Of a DNA stretch of 64,000 nt, positions 18,078 through 27,009 are shown piece after piece. Position numbers and translations under genes: made by a program. This DNA is from Occallatibacter savannae. GTDB taxonomy: Bacteria; Acidobacteriota; Terriglobia; Terriglobales; Acidobacteriaceae. The stretch spans positions 806,001-870,000 of the forward strand of contig NZ_QFFY01000001.1 in NCBI RefSeq assembly GCF_003131205.1, written 5' to 3'. Under the pieces are notes generated by a model that made no database searches, was not told the origin of the DNA, and worked only from the letters and a program-made list of their open reading frames with translations. Every line of letters begins with the position of its first letter. Positions within the stretch are counted from its first letter, which is position 1.

Positions 18078-18997
18078 TTAGATCGGCATTCTTCCGCCCG
18101 TCGCTCCGTAGATTTCGCCGTTCACATAGCTGGCGTCATCGCTCGCCAGAAAACAAAAATCCCTGCCTGCTCCACCGGCATCGCAGGACGTTTGAACGTC
18201 GTGTTCTGCCCAAACGTCTTCACCTTCTCCGGCTCCATGGTTGACGGAATGAAGGGCGTCCACACAGGCCCCGGCGCAACTCCGTTCACCCGCACGCCTC
18301 TCTGCTCCATCGCCATCTTGGCAATGCTCTTCGTCAGGCTGGCGAGTGCCGCCTTCGTCGCCGCGTAAGGCGCAAGCGACGGCTCTGGCGTGAAGCTCTC
18401 AATCGATACCGTGTTGATGATCGACCCGCCCGGCTGCATGCGCGGCAGAGCAGCTTGTGTCATAAAGAACGTCCTATACACATTGGTCCGGAAGGTCGCA
18501 TCGAACTCATCTTCCGGAATGTCTTCCAGCTTCTCGTACGTCCGCTGGTAGCCGGCGTTATTCACCAGGATGTCGAGCCGTCCCAGCTCTGAGAACGCCT
18601 GGTCCACGAGCTTTCGGCAGAACTCTTTCGTGCGAATGTCTCCGGGGACGTTGATCGCACGCCGGCCCGTCTGCTCGACGAGGCGCACCGTTTCCTCCGC
18701 GTCCTCCTTCTCCTCCTTCAGGTGCGTGAACAAAACGTCCGCGCCTTCTTTCGCATAACAGAGAGCTACTGCCCGGCCGATGCCGCTGTCTGCCCCCGTT
18801 ATCAGAGCCACGCGGCCCTTCAGCCGGCCGTGACCGGTGTAGCTGTTCTCGCCGTAATCGGCTGGCGGCTTCAGCTCTCGCGAACTCCCGGGAGGAGCCT
18901 GTTGCTGGGCCGGAAATGGCGGTTTTGCGAAACGTTCGCGGGGGTCGGTCAGGGTGGCGGTGTTTGTCTCCACGGCGGGGTTCGATGAATTCGGCAT
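18078..18997 (-). pseudogene. SDR-family oxidoreductase with a one-base frameshift near its C-terminus
   Basis: Classical short-chain dehydrogenase of the YhdF/YtkL-like (general stress) type, about 306 residues if the frame is restored. Start at 18997, ten bases after AGGAG. Seen: TGADSGIGRAV (NAD(P) loop), NNAG, catalytic serine in TVSIES, and YAATK. The frame breaks at 18149: one G (plus strand) is missing, after which the sense frame reads WRAM and stops at 18122, whereas the next frame continues as FLASDDASYVNGEIYG, the expected SDR ending. The whole span is 920 bases, one short of a multiple of three. This is a sequencing indel or a recent mutation; the catalytic residues precede the break. 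Confidence 0.85.
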
Positions 18998-19154
18998 CAG
19001 GCGGAGTCTCCTCGTTTCGTCCTCTGATGCAGGACCGATTGGTAACGTGGGATGCTCCCGCGGGACCGGATTTTTGTTCTTGCACATCAGTGGAAGTGCT
19101 AGAATTCAGGCCAAATCTATCTCTTCGATTGCACCTAAAAGGAGTCACCCGGTG

Positions 19155-19646
19155 ATGCGCTCGTTCCGCCATCTTGCTGCTTTGATTGGTTTTGCTGGAC
19201 TTTTGGCCGGTTCATCTCTCGCGAGCGCGCAAAGCGCGGATCTGCCGGATACCGCACCCATCGCGACCATCGGCGCAGGCTCTACCGTAGCCGTCAATGT
19301 CGACATCCTGTTGCCCGCCAATCAGGGCACGATCTACATCCAGAACGGCTCCGTCACCACCTGGGAACAGGTCGACAAAAAATCGCCGAGCTGCCGCCTC
19401 AATGCCGTGGAGAGCCCCGTCGTTCGGCGTCTCGTTCCCGGCCGCAAACTTGTCATCACCGGCACTACCCAGAACAACGGCAGCGTCTTCTTTTACGGCG
19501 ACGTCCTCCAGTTCGAAGAAGATGCGACCGTCAGCCAGTTCCAGTGTTCCCCCGGACACAAAGGCGCCATGACCATCGGCGAACTGAAGCAGGTCTTCGG
19601 CAGCATGTTCTCCCTGATTCAGGCTCCAGCCGTCGTCGGCGAGTAG
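19155..19646 (+). CDS. Exported protein of unknown function
   Basis: 163 residues from the ATG at 19155, ten bases after AAGGAG; a GTG immediately before it is equally well spaced. A signal peptide ends ASAQS at about residue 26. The mature domain is beta-rich, with two cysteines (SCRLN and FQCSPG), and a final helix (TIGELKQVFGSMFSLI). No known family is recognised. It is divergent from the frameshifted SDR gene; a small gap of about 155 bases separates it from scpB. Confidence 0.65.
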   Translation: MRSFRHLAALIGFAGLLAGSSLASAQSADLPDTAPIATIGAGSTVAVNVDILLPANQGTIYIQNGSVTTWEQVDKKSPSCRLNAVESPVVRRLVPGRKLVITGTTQNNGSVFFYGDVLQFEEDATVSQFQCSPGHKGAMTIGELKQVFGSMFSLIQAPAVVGE

Positions 19647-19800
19647 AACGCTCGCCGGCTCCGGTCTGCGCTTCCCACTCTGATTCCCGCGTCCCAAAAG
19701 TAATCGCTGTGCCGTGCTCCTGCAGCTCGCGTCACAGGATTCTGCGCGTCTCCAGCGCTACACTCCTCGCGGCTGAACTGAGCGGCCGGGACGGTGAATC

Positions 19801-20592
19801 GTGGACACAGGCTACGCACTGGTTAACGTGAAGATCGCCGGCAACGTCGGAGAGATCACGCTGAACAATCCTTCAAAGCACCATGCACTGAGCACGGCCC
19901 TTATCGATGACCTGTGCGCCGCGCTGGAGGAGATGCTACTCGCCCAGGTGCGGGCTGTCGTGCTCCGCGCGCCTGCCGGAGCCAGGGTCTTCTCTTCCGG
20001 GCACGATGTGCGTGAACTGCCCACCAACGGGCGTGATCCGATGACGTACGACGACCCGATCCGGCGCGTCATCCGCATGGTCGAACTCTATCCTGCTCCC
20101 GTAATCGCCATGGTCGAAGGCACCGTGTGGGGCGGCGCGTGCGAGCTCGTCATGAGCTGCGACATCATCGTCGCAGGCGACGACAGCACCTTCGCCGTCA
20201 CTCCCGCTAAGCTGGGTATGCCCTACAACATCTCCGGTGTGCAGAACTTTCTCAACGCAGGAGGCATGCCGCTGTGCAAGGAGATGCTGTTCACCGCGCA
20301 ACCAATCTGCGTGCAGCGGCTCGTCGCGCAGGGCATCGTGAGCCACGCAGTTCCGCGTAGCGAACTGGAGAGCCTGACTAGAACGATTGCCGACCAGATT
20401 GCGAAAAACTCCCCGCTGGTGATCAGCCTGCTGAAAGAAGAACTCCGCCTGCTCTCGGCCTCTCACAATCTCCGGCCCGAGACCTTCGAACGCGTACAGG
20501 CCATGCGGCGACAGGTATACGACAGCGAGGACTACCAGGAAGGCATCCGCGCCTTCTTTGAAAAGCGCACCCCACAATTCCAGGGCAGGTAG
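19801..20592 (+). CDS. scpB: Methylmalonyl-CoA decarboxylase (ScpB type, crotonase superfamily)
   Basis: 263-residue crotonase-fold enzyme closely resembling E. coli ScpB (261 residues), which decarboxylates (R)-methylmalonyl-CoA to propionyl-CoA. Seen: FSSGHDVRELP with GRDPMTYDDPIR, MVEGTVWGGACELVMS (oxyanion-hole glycines), VTPAKLGMPYN, and the ending YDSEDYQEGIRAFFEKR, all diagnostic. The start is GTG at 19801, giving MDTGYALVNV. No scpA mutase or scpC CoA transferase is adjacent, so it works alone here or with distant partners, perhaps removing methylmalonyl-CoA formed by side reactions. Confidence 0.93.
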   Translation: MDTGYALVNVKIAGNVGEITLNNPSKHHALSTALIDDLCAALEEMLLAQVRAVVLRAPAGARVFSSGHDVRELPTNGRDPMTYDDPIRRVIRMVELYPAPVIAMVEGTVWGGACELVMSCDIIVAGDDSTFAVTPAKLGMPYNISGVQNFLNAGGMPLCKEMLFTAQPICVQRLVAQGIVSHAVPRSELESLTRTIADQIAKNSPLVISLLKEELRLLSASHNLRPETFERVQAMRRQVYDSEDYQEGIRAFFEKRTPQFQGR

Positions 20593-20727
20593 TGGAACTG
20601 AATTCGGAAGCGGTTCACTTCAGACCCGGAGCGCCCAGCGAGTTGCGAATGTACTCATTCACCATCTCGACAAACGAGCCAAAGAACGCCAACACTGATC
20701 GGACACACCTCAGGTCGAGCTTCCAAA

Positions 20728-21948
20728 TCACGCGCCTGCGTCAGACCGATGCTTGCGCGGAAGCGGAACCAGCCTGGGATAGAGCCCACCGCCCGTGCCC
20801 TGTTCCTCCAGCGCCTGGGCCAACTCCCGCGCCTCGCTCCATGCGGCGCGCAGACCACCCGAGAACACTCCCCTGCCCATCAGCAGCACGATTGCGATTC
20901 CCCAACGAATCGCGCGCGGAGCTGTGCCGTCGGGCCACAACGTAGCCAGAGACTGCGGATTCCCGCGCGCATCCGGGTGATAGACCCGCTCATCCCATCT
21001 CTGCGACCCCGCAGGGAAATGCGGATAGTGACTCACCACGTCTACTGCGGACTGCAGAACGCGGTGCTTCAAGGGCTGCGCATACTGCGGCATGAACAAG
21101 ATCCGGCTCATCTTTTTGTCGCGGATCTCGCAGGCAAATTCGTCGAAGCACTCCGCGTTTGTCAGATTGATGTTGGCGTTCGGCTCCAGCGAATGACGAT
21201 CCCCGCCAGACACAAGCACCATCTCCCATTGCTCAGCCAGGCTGCATGCGCTCCGGTTCTCAGCCCAGCTCCGCAGCCCATTCAGCTCAAGCGCATGTAT
21301 CCACTCTCGATGCTCCCGCAGAAACGCGTTCACTGAATGCACGTGAAGATCGGCTCCAACGCCGTAAAGATCCCACATCGGGTGATTGAAGACGAATAGC
21401 ACTCCAGGCTCGGCATGGAGTGCAGCCAGGATCTCCTTCAACTGCCCGTTCGTCGGATAAAGCGTGTAGGAACTCAGAATCTGCATCCACTCTGAACTCC
21501 TCGCGCTCGGCAAATTGTGCACGCCAAAATGAAATGCTTCACCGCCGAAAGGAACCGTCCACTCAAGCGAGATCGGGCAGTTTCTACTTTCGGGGCCTCC
21601 CTGCAGAGACAGGCACGCCTGAATGCTGTCGTGATCCGTAAGAGAAACCATGGCAGCGAGGCCCAGCCGTTCAATTTGCCCGCGCTCCAGATCGAACGCC
21701 AGCGTGGGGTGAGCTGGCGGCGTCCAGTAACTCAGGCCATAGTCCACGCGCATACCATGGTTGACCATGGCGCGCTGCTCGAGCCTCTCCATGAGCTGTC
21801 GCATGAAGGCGTAGCGGCTGCCAAGCACCGCGAGGAACTTCAGCGTCTCTCGCGACTGATTTGTATGACTGTGAAGGGAAACTCCCGAACGAAAACTCTT
21901 TGCCACTTCGGGATGTCGCCAACGGTAGAAAACTTCCCTGTCTTCCAC
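20728..21948 (-). CDS. PHP-domain metal-dependent hydrolase family protein
   Basis: 406 residues from a GTG behind GGGAAG. It has the N-terminal PHP signature SLHSHTNQS, then SLTDHDSIQA, and further histidines in AFHFGVHNLP, FNHPMWD and SGGDRHSLEPN, which together could hold the metal cluster of PHP phosphoesterases. Substrate unknown; relatives act on nucleic acids or small phosphates. It is divergent from a GT4 glycosyltransferase gene, 291 bases away, which hints at a shared glycan or lipid role. Confidence 0.8.
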   Translation of the reverse strand: MEDREVFYRWRHPEVAKSFRSGVSLHSHTNQSRETLKFLAVLGSRYAFMRQLMERLEQRAMVNHGMRVDYGLSYWTPPAHPTLAFDLERGQIERLGLAAMVSLTDHDSIQACLSLQGGPESRNCPISLEWTVPFGGEAFHFGVHNLPSARSSEWMQILSSYTLYPTNGQLKEILAALHAEPGVLFVFNHPMWDLYGVGADLHVHSVNAFLREHREWIHALELNGLRSWAENRSACSLAEQWEMVLVSGGDRHSLEPNANINLTNAECFDEFACEIRDKKMSRILFMPQYAQPLKHRVLQSAVDVVSHYPHFPAGSQRWDERVYHPDARGNPQSLATLWPDGTAPRAIRWGIAIVLLMGRGVFSGGLRAAWSEARELAQALEEQGTGGGLYPRLVPLPRKHRSDAGA

Positions 21949-22239
21949 TTCCCGCCCTTCCCTGCTGATCCGCGATTCAAAACAGTTGTGTTGCGCTTCC
22001 GGAGACTTAGCTGTGGCGAGTGAGTTGATCCGTCTTCTCAGTTATGCTGCTCGGTTTCAGTGGGGGAGTGAGAACAGGTGTCCATCGGTTCAATGGAAAG
22101 CTATCAGAACAGGGCTCACCATTGTCACTTACTCCGCGAAGATGAACGCATCTTCATCTTTGCGCTCGAAGTGCAAGGTACCAATCTTCGAGATGGCTGC
22201 CGTGTTACCCTCTCTGGATTCACAGCTCTTGACTCGAAC

Positions 22240-23472
22240 ATGCGAATCGCCCTCTTTACCGAGACATTTCTGCCCAAAACAGACGGGATTGTCACCACCC
22301 TTTGCCAGACCATCCGTCAGCTGCGGCAACTTGGGCATGAGGTCCTCATCTTCTCGCCGGAGGGTGGGATTCGGGAGTTTGAGGGCTTCCGGGTAGTCGG
22401 CATGAAGAGCTCAGCCTTTCCGCTTTACCCTGAGCTGCGCCTTGCACTCCCCCGCGCATCAATGCGCAGCATCCTCTCCGACTTCATGCCTGACATCCTC
22501 CACATCGCTGATCCCGCGCTTCTCGGCATCGCCGGACTTTACTACGGCGGCGGCCCGCACGGCGGGGCGCTGCACCTGCCCGTGGTCGTCTCTTACCACA
22601 CGGACCTGCCTCAGTATCTTCACTACTACGGCCTCGGCTTCCTGGAGCCGCATGTCTGGAAGTTTCTGCGCATCCGCCACCGGCGGGCCGCCATCAATCT
22701 CTGTACATCAACGTTGATGGTGGCTCAGCTGCGCGAGCACGGAATCGACCATGTGGCGCTGTGGCCCGGCGGCGTGGATGCCGACCTGTTCAGACCTGAG
22801 CGCCGATCCGCAGAGATGCGCAATCGCCTGACGCAGGGGGAACCCGATGCCCCGCTGCTCCTTTACGTCGGCCGCCTATCCGCGGAGAAGAATCTCGAAT
22901 CGCTGCGGGCGTGGATCGAAGGCAATCCGGGTGTGCGATTGGCCCTCGTTGGGGACGGTCCCCGGCGCACGCATCTGGAGGAGCACTTCAAAGGTCTGCC
23001 GGTGCACTTCGCAGGTTTCCTGCATAAAGAAGAACTCGCCTGTGCTTACGCCTCCAGCGACATCTTCGTCATGCCCTCGCGAACCGAAACTCTGGGCCTG
23101 GTTGTTCTCGAAGCCATGTCCTCCGGCTTGCCGGTCGTGGCCGCCCGAGCCGGCGGAATTCCAGAGATGATTCAGAACGAGGTCAGCGGCCTCCTCGTTG
23201 ACACCGAGAACGAGGCAGCGATGCGCATCGGCGAACTGCTGCAATCGAAGCCCAGGAGAACGGCAATCGGAGACGCGGCCAGAACGGAGGCTTCACGCCG
23301 CACCTGGCGCTGTGCAACAAAGCAGCTCGTCGACTTCTACGAGCAGGCCATCGCCCTCTCCCAAGCCGGCCGCTCTCTCATGCAGGACTCTCAGCCCATG
23401 GGCCTGCGGGCCAGAAGTCGCAAGGCCATGGGGCGAGCCACAGTCTTTGCGCTTAGAAAGCTGCTACCTTGA
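22240..23472 (+). CDS. Family 4 glycosyltransferase (mannosyltransferase-like)
   Basis: 410 residues. The start MRIALFTETFLPKTDG is the standard beginning of GT4 enzymes of the MgtA/PimB/SQD2 kind, so I chose 22240 although the frame is open to 22078. GT-B fold: N-terminal domain with PHVWKFLRIRHRRA, C-terminal domain with LYVGRLSAEKNLE and the donor-binding PSRTETLGLVVLEAMSSGLPV. Likely adds mannose or a related sugar to a lipid or polysaccharide at the inner membrane face. Its 3' end overlaps the convergent downstream gene by nine bases. Confidence 0.88.
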   Translation: MRIALFTETFLPKTDGIVTTLCQTIRQLRQLGHEVLIFSPEGGIREFEGFRVVGMKSSAFPLYPELRLALPRASMRSILSDFMPDILHIADPALLGIAGLYYGGGPHGGALHLPVVVSYHTDLPQYLHYYGLGFLEPHVWKFLRIRHRRAAINLCTSTLMVAQLREHGIDHVALWPGGVDADLFRPERRSAEMRNRLTQGEPDAPLLLYVGRLSAEKNLESLRAWIEGNPGVRLALVGDGPRRTHLEEHFKGLPVHFAGFLHKEELACAYASSDIFVMPSRTETLGLVVLEAMSSGLPVVAARAGGIPEMIQNEVSGLLVDTENEAAMRIGELLQSKPRRTAIGDAARTEASRRTWRCATKQLVDFYEQAIALSQAGRSLMQDSQPMGLRARSRKAMGRATVFALRKLLP

Positions 23473-24243
23473 TTCCGTATTCGCAACTGCTCCGCTCTGA
23501 ACATCGCGGGAACTCTGGGACCTTGCCGGCTGCGTTTCCCCAGCCCGGGTGATGCGATACGTCCCGTAATCGATAGTGAGAACCGCTGACCCGCCTACCC
23601 GGATCTTGGATTCACTCCGATTCTTCTCAGGAAGCCACATCCCATCCGTCTTCTCATTGATGTTCTCGATGCGGCTGCTCGAAATCCAGAACGAAGGGTT
23701 CTGTGCGGGCTCCACTTCGATCTTTGTCACAGCGAAGTCTGCGGCATCGACATACACCCGGCCGCGATACAGAAACTTGCTCTTGCGCAGAGGTTCTACT
23801 TTGAGAACGTACGCCGGCCTGCCGTCTACCTGCTCCGTTCCAGCCAGTTCGAACCTGTAGTTTGTCTCGTTCAACGCGGTTGAGGACTTATCCTTCGAAG
23901 CTTCCTCTTCGCTCTCTACCGCGCGCTTCAGTACCTTGTCGCACAGCAGCTTCGACCCGCTCTGGGAGACGATCCGGAAAGATTTGCCCGTGTCGCTGTC
24001 ATAGGTAAGGTCCACATCCATCGCCGCCGCCAGGTGCGCTCCAAGCCCCTTGTACTGTACCTGGTAATGCCGGACAGCCTCGTAGTGCTTCAGTTCTTTC
24101 GACTGTCTCGCGTCGTGCTGCTGCATGCGGTCGACAATCTGCTCGACCGAAAGCGCCGTCTGGCAATGGGCCGCCAACACTGCCATCAGCAGAACCGAAA
24201 CAGAACCAACAGGCATCAAGCGGGGTAAGAAGGCACCGGACAT
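23464..24243 (-). CDS. Exported lipoprotein-sorting-like (LolA/RseB-fold) protein
   Basis: 259 residues with an N-terminal hydrophobic signal (GSVSVLLMAVLAAHCQTA). The body reads like the LolA/LolB/RseB half-barrel family: SVEQIVDRMQQHDARQ, FRIVSQSGSKLL, YVLKVEPLRKSKFLYRGRVYVDA, DFAVTKIEVEP and WLPEKNRSES. Such proteins carry or sense lipids in the periplasm; this assignment is by pattern and no partner gene (lolCDE, rpoE) is close. ATG at 24243 is used; an internal ATG at 24216 directly before the hydrophobic stretch is possible. Confidence 0.68.
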   Translation of the reverse strand: MSGAFLPRLMPVGSVSVLLMAVLAAHCQTALSVEQIVDRMQQHDARQSKELKHYEAVRHYQVQYKGLGAHLAAAMDVDLTYDSDTGKSFRIVSQSGSKLLCDKVLKRAVESEEEASKDKSSTALNETNYRFELAGTEQVDGRPAYVLKVEPLRKSKFLYRGRVYVDAADFAVTKIEVEPAQNPSFWISSSRIENINEKTDGMWLPEKNRSESKIRVGGSAVLTIDYGTYRITRAGETQPARSQSSRDVQSGAVANTESR

Positions 24244-24486
24244 GCCACATCATATCGTGGCTGATCTGTGGCTTCCCAAATCCACCCGACAGGGGATGCT
24301 TCCGACAGTAATCGGAGGACAAAGAAACCCAGAACTACCTCTCCTGAGACGGCCGTCACAAGCGGTCGTGATTTGTCTCACATACAGTTCTCTGCTCTGG
24401 CGTCCAATCTTGCCGCGAAAAGATGATCTGGGTCACACGAGGACAGTCCGGTCCGGCAGTGGCTCAGGTTGGGAGAATGCGCTCGG

Positions 24487-24963
24487 ATGAACATCTTCAA
24501 AGATGCTGGGCATCTGTTTCGCTTCGCAGGGCTGTTTGTTCTCGCCTTTATCGTCTTCCTCGTGGTCCGTGGCTACGTGGTTCCCAAAAGCTTCGGGCAG
24601 TACGGCCATTACCGGGGTGACGCAATGTCGGACATAGCGGCTCACCCGGTGAAGTTTGCCGGACACCAGGCCTGTGAGACCTGCCACACCGATAAGGCCG
24701 ATGAGAAGAGCAAAGGCAAGCACGCGCACGTAAACTGCGAAGCCTGTCACGGCGCGCTGGCAAAGCACGCTGACGACCCCGCGGCCGTCACTCCAACGAA
24801 ACCCGATACCGCAACTCTTTGCGCGCGCTGTCACACCGCCACTGCGGCAAAGCCCAAGGAATTCCCTCAAGTCAATCCCAGCGACCACTCCAATGGCGTC
24901 CCATGCGAAACCTGTCACCAGCCGCACAATCCAGCCATAGCAGACGCGGGAGGTGCCAAGTGA
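24487..24963 (+). CDS. Membrane-anchored tetraheme cytochrome c (CbcS/NrfB-like)
   Basis: 158-residue cytochrome with an N-terminal membrane anchor (about residues 13-30) and four CxxCH heme sites: Cys63-His67, Cys84-His88, Cys112-His116 and Cys140-His144. Extra histidines between them could be sixth ligands. The protein should sit in the periplasm and pass electrons between the quinol-side module encoded next to it and other carriers. The stop overlaps the following GTG by four bases (GTGA). The set cytochrome / ferredoxin / NrfD, with no catalytic molybdenum or nitrite reductase subunit, matches Geobacter CbcSTU. Confidence 0.9.
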   Translation: MNIFKDAGHLFRFAGLFVLAFIVFLVVRGYVVPKSFGQYGHYRGDAMSDIAAHPVKFAGHQACETCHTDKADEKSKGKHAHVNCEACHGALAKHADDPAAVTPTKPDTATLCARCHTATAAKPKEFPQVNPSDHSNGVPCETCHQPHNPAIADAGGAK

Positions 24964-25691
24964 ATCTGTCGCGCCGTCATTTCCTGGTTCTCGCTCCCGC
25001 AGCCGCCATCGCCTGGAAGGCGGTATCCGCCGGAACGCCGGAACAGTCACCCAACTACAAGACGGCCGACCACTGGTGGGGCATGCTCATCGATATTCCC
25101 AAGTGCATCGGTTGCGGAAACTGCGTCCGTGCGTGCGCAACAGAAAACGACATTCCCGATGGCTACTTCCGCACCTGGGTGGAGCGCTATCACGTTGAAG
25201 ATGAGGATATGACGAATCCGCAAGTCATCTCGCCCGACGGCGGCAAGGAGGGCTTCCCTGTCGCTGCCGAAGATGCCGGCAAGTACTTCTTCGTTCCGAA
25301 AATGTGCAATCACTGTGCGGATTCTCCGTGCACGCAGGTGTGTCCGGTCGGAGCGACATTCGTCAGCCCGGATGGCGTGGTGCTCGTCGATCCGAAGTAT
25401 TGCCTCGGATGCGCTTACTGCGTTCAGGCATGCCCCTACGGATGCCGATACATCCATCCCGAGAAGAAGACAGCGGACAAATGCACGCTCTGCTACCACC
25501 GCATCACCAAGGGGCTCACTACCGCGTGCTGCGAAAACTGCCCCACGGGCGCACGCCAACTCGTGGACCTGAAGAATCCAAAAGATCCGATTCACGAATT
25601 CTTGAGAACACACCCCGTACAGGTATTGAAGCCGCAGATGGCAACCGGCGCGAAGGCTTATTACAACGGGCTCGATGGATCAGTGCGGTAA
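24960..25691 (+). CDS. Tat-exported four-cluster 4Fe-4S ferredoxin (NrfC/CbcT-like)
   Basis: 243 residues from the GTG at 24960, coupled to the cytochrome gene by a four-base overlap. The N-terminus MNLSRRHFLVLAPAAA carries a twin-arginine motif, so the protein is exported folded. Four cluster motifs are visible: CIGCGNCVRAC, CNHCADSPCTQVC, CLGCAYCVQAC and CTLC with a later CCENC. This matches the NrfC/PsrB/HybA electron-transfer family. It should relay electrons between the NrfD-like subunit and the tetraheme cytochrome. The next gene is 106 bases away, with an inverted repeat between them. Confidence 0.92.
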   Translation: MNLSRRHFLVLAPAAAIAWKAVSAGTPEQSPNYKTADHWWGMLIDIPKCIGCGNCVRACATENDIPDGYFRTWVERYHVEDEDMTNPQVISPDGGKEGFPVAAEDAGKYFFVPKMCNHCADSPCTQVCPVGATFVSPDGVVLVDPKYCLGCAYCVQACPYGCRYIHPEKKTADKCTLCYHRITKGLTTACCENCPTGARQLVDLKNPKDPIHEFLRTHPVQVLKPQMATGAKAYYNGLDGSVR

Positions 25692-25693
25692 AC

Positions 25694-25789
25694 CAGTCAT
25701 CAGCTGTCAGTCATCAGTTTCCAGATTTTGCAATCGCACATCTGGATTCTGGAGCGAACTGGAGACTGAAAACTGAGAACTGAAAACTG
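25694..25789. repeat. Heptad-periodic inverted repeat inside the redox operon
   Basis: Left arm 25694-25724 reads as 7-base units beginning CAG (CAGTCAT, CAGCTGT, CAGTCAT, CAGTTTC, CAG). Right arm 25759-25789 reads as units beginning CTG (CTGGAGA, CTGAAAA, CTGAGAA, CTGAAAA, CTG). About 24 of 31 positions can pair across a 34-base spacer. The right arm ends eight bases before the NrfD-like ATG and touches its GGAG site. A related heptad run is at 56936-56966. Confidence 0.75.
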
Positions 25790-25797
25790 GAGTTTCT

Positions 25798-26976
25798 ATG
25801 AATGGCGTTGAAGGTTTCATGTATCCAAACGAAATAGGCCTGCAGTGGAGCGTGCTGATTGTGCTCTATCCCTTCATCACCGGGCTGGTCGCTGGAGCGT
25901 TCATCCTGGCGTCGCTCGAGCGCGTCTTCCACGTCGAAGCAGTTAAGCCGACCTACCGGCTGGCTCTGCTCACGGCGCTCTCTTTCCTGATCGTCGCTCC
26001 TCTGCCGCTGCAGTTGCACCTCGGCCATCCCGAGCGCTCGCCCGAGATGTACTTCACGCCGCACAGCACCTCCGCCATGGCCATGTTCGGGTATGTGTAC
26101 CTCTGGTATCTCATGGCCGTTCTTGTCTTTGAGATCTGGCTCGACTACCGAAAAGACATCGTTCTCCTCGCGCGGTCGTCGAAAGGCCTGCTCCGCCTGA
26201 AGTACAAAGTCATGTCGCTCGGATCCGACAACATCAATCCGCGTGCGCTGCATATCGACGAGAAAGTCGGCTGGGTGGTCACGCTCATCGGCATCCCGTC
26301 TGCGTTCCTGCTCCACGGCTACGTCGGGTTCATCTTCGGCTCGATCAAGGCCAATCCCTGGTGGTCATCCCCGCTCATGCCCGTCGTGTTCATCTTTTCG
26401 GCGATGGTATCGGGAATCGCAGGGGTCATGCTCATCTACATGGCGACCACAAAGCTTCGCGGACAGAAGATCGAGATGCGCTGCGTGGACACAATTGCGA
26501 TGTACCTCTTCTACATCTTCATCATCGATTTCAGCCTCGAAATGCTCGACCTCATTCATCGCATCTACGAGGCCGATGAGTCCTTCCGTAGCCTCGATTT
26601 CCTGGTACACACCCAGCTCTACATCCCGCACATCGTCATTCAGATCATGCTGGGCACCATCACTCCTCTTGTACTGCTCTTCATCACGCAGGTCATCAAG
26701 CTGCCGGAACAGCTTCGCAAACGGATCTACGTAGTCTCCGGCTGTCTCGCCCTGATGGGCATCTTCGCCATGCGTTGGAACGTGGTAATCGGCGGCCAGC
26801 TCTTCTCCAAGAGCTTCCTCGGTTACACGACCTATAAGATGGCGCTGGTCACGCGCGAGGGTTCCCTGGTCGCGCTAGCCCTCGCCATCCTGCCGCTGTT
26901 TATCTTGTGGGCCCTGATCAAGGTACTGCCTCCGTGGATGGCTGAGCCGGCATCGCACCAGCCTGCCGGAGACTAG
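25798..26976 (+). CDS. NrfD/PsrC-family membrane quinol subunit (CbcU-like)
   Basis: 392-residue integral membrane protein of the NrfD/PsrC family, with about nine to ten hydrophobic helices. It should exchange electrons with menaquinol at the membrane. Seen: PFITGLVAGAFILASLER in the first helices and LPLQLHLGHPERSPEMY, a loop typical of the family, then LIHRIYEADESFR and the final WNVVIGGQLFSKSF. GGAG eight bases upstream of ATG is the ribosome-binding site. It completes the three-gene unit with the cytochrome and ferredoxin; direction of electron flow cannot be told from sequence. Confidence 0.9.
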   Translation: MNGVEGFMYPNEIGLQWSVLIVLYPFITGLVAGAFILASLERVFHVEAVKPTYRLALLTALSFLIVAPLPLQLHLGHPERSPEMYFTPHSTSAMAMFGYVYLWYLMAVLVFEIWLDYRKDIVLLARSSKGLLRLKYKVMSLGSDNINPRALHIDEKVGWVVTLIGIPSAFLLHGYVGFIFGSIKANPWWSSPLMPVVFIFSAMVSGIAGVMLIYMATTKLRGQKIEMRCVDTIAMYLFYIFIIDFSLEMLDLIHRIYEADESFRSLDFLVHTQLYIPHIVIQIMLGTITPLVLLFITQVIKLPEQLRKRIYVVSGCLALMGIFAMRWNVVIGGQLFSKSFLGYTTYKMALVTREGSLVALALAILPLFILWALIKVLPPWMAEPASHQPAGD

Positions 26977-27009
26977 CAAACAGGCACCAGCAGAATGTGC
27001 GGGTGAGAA

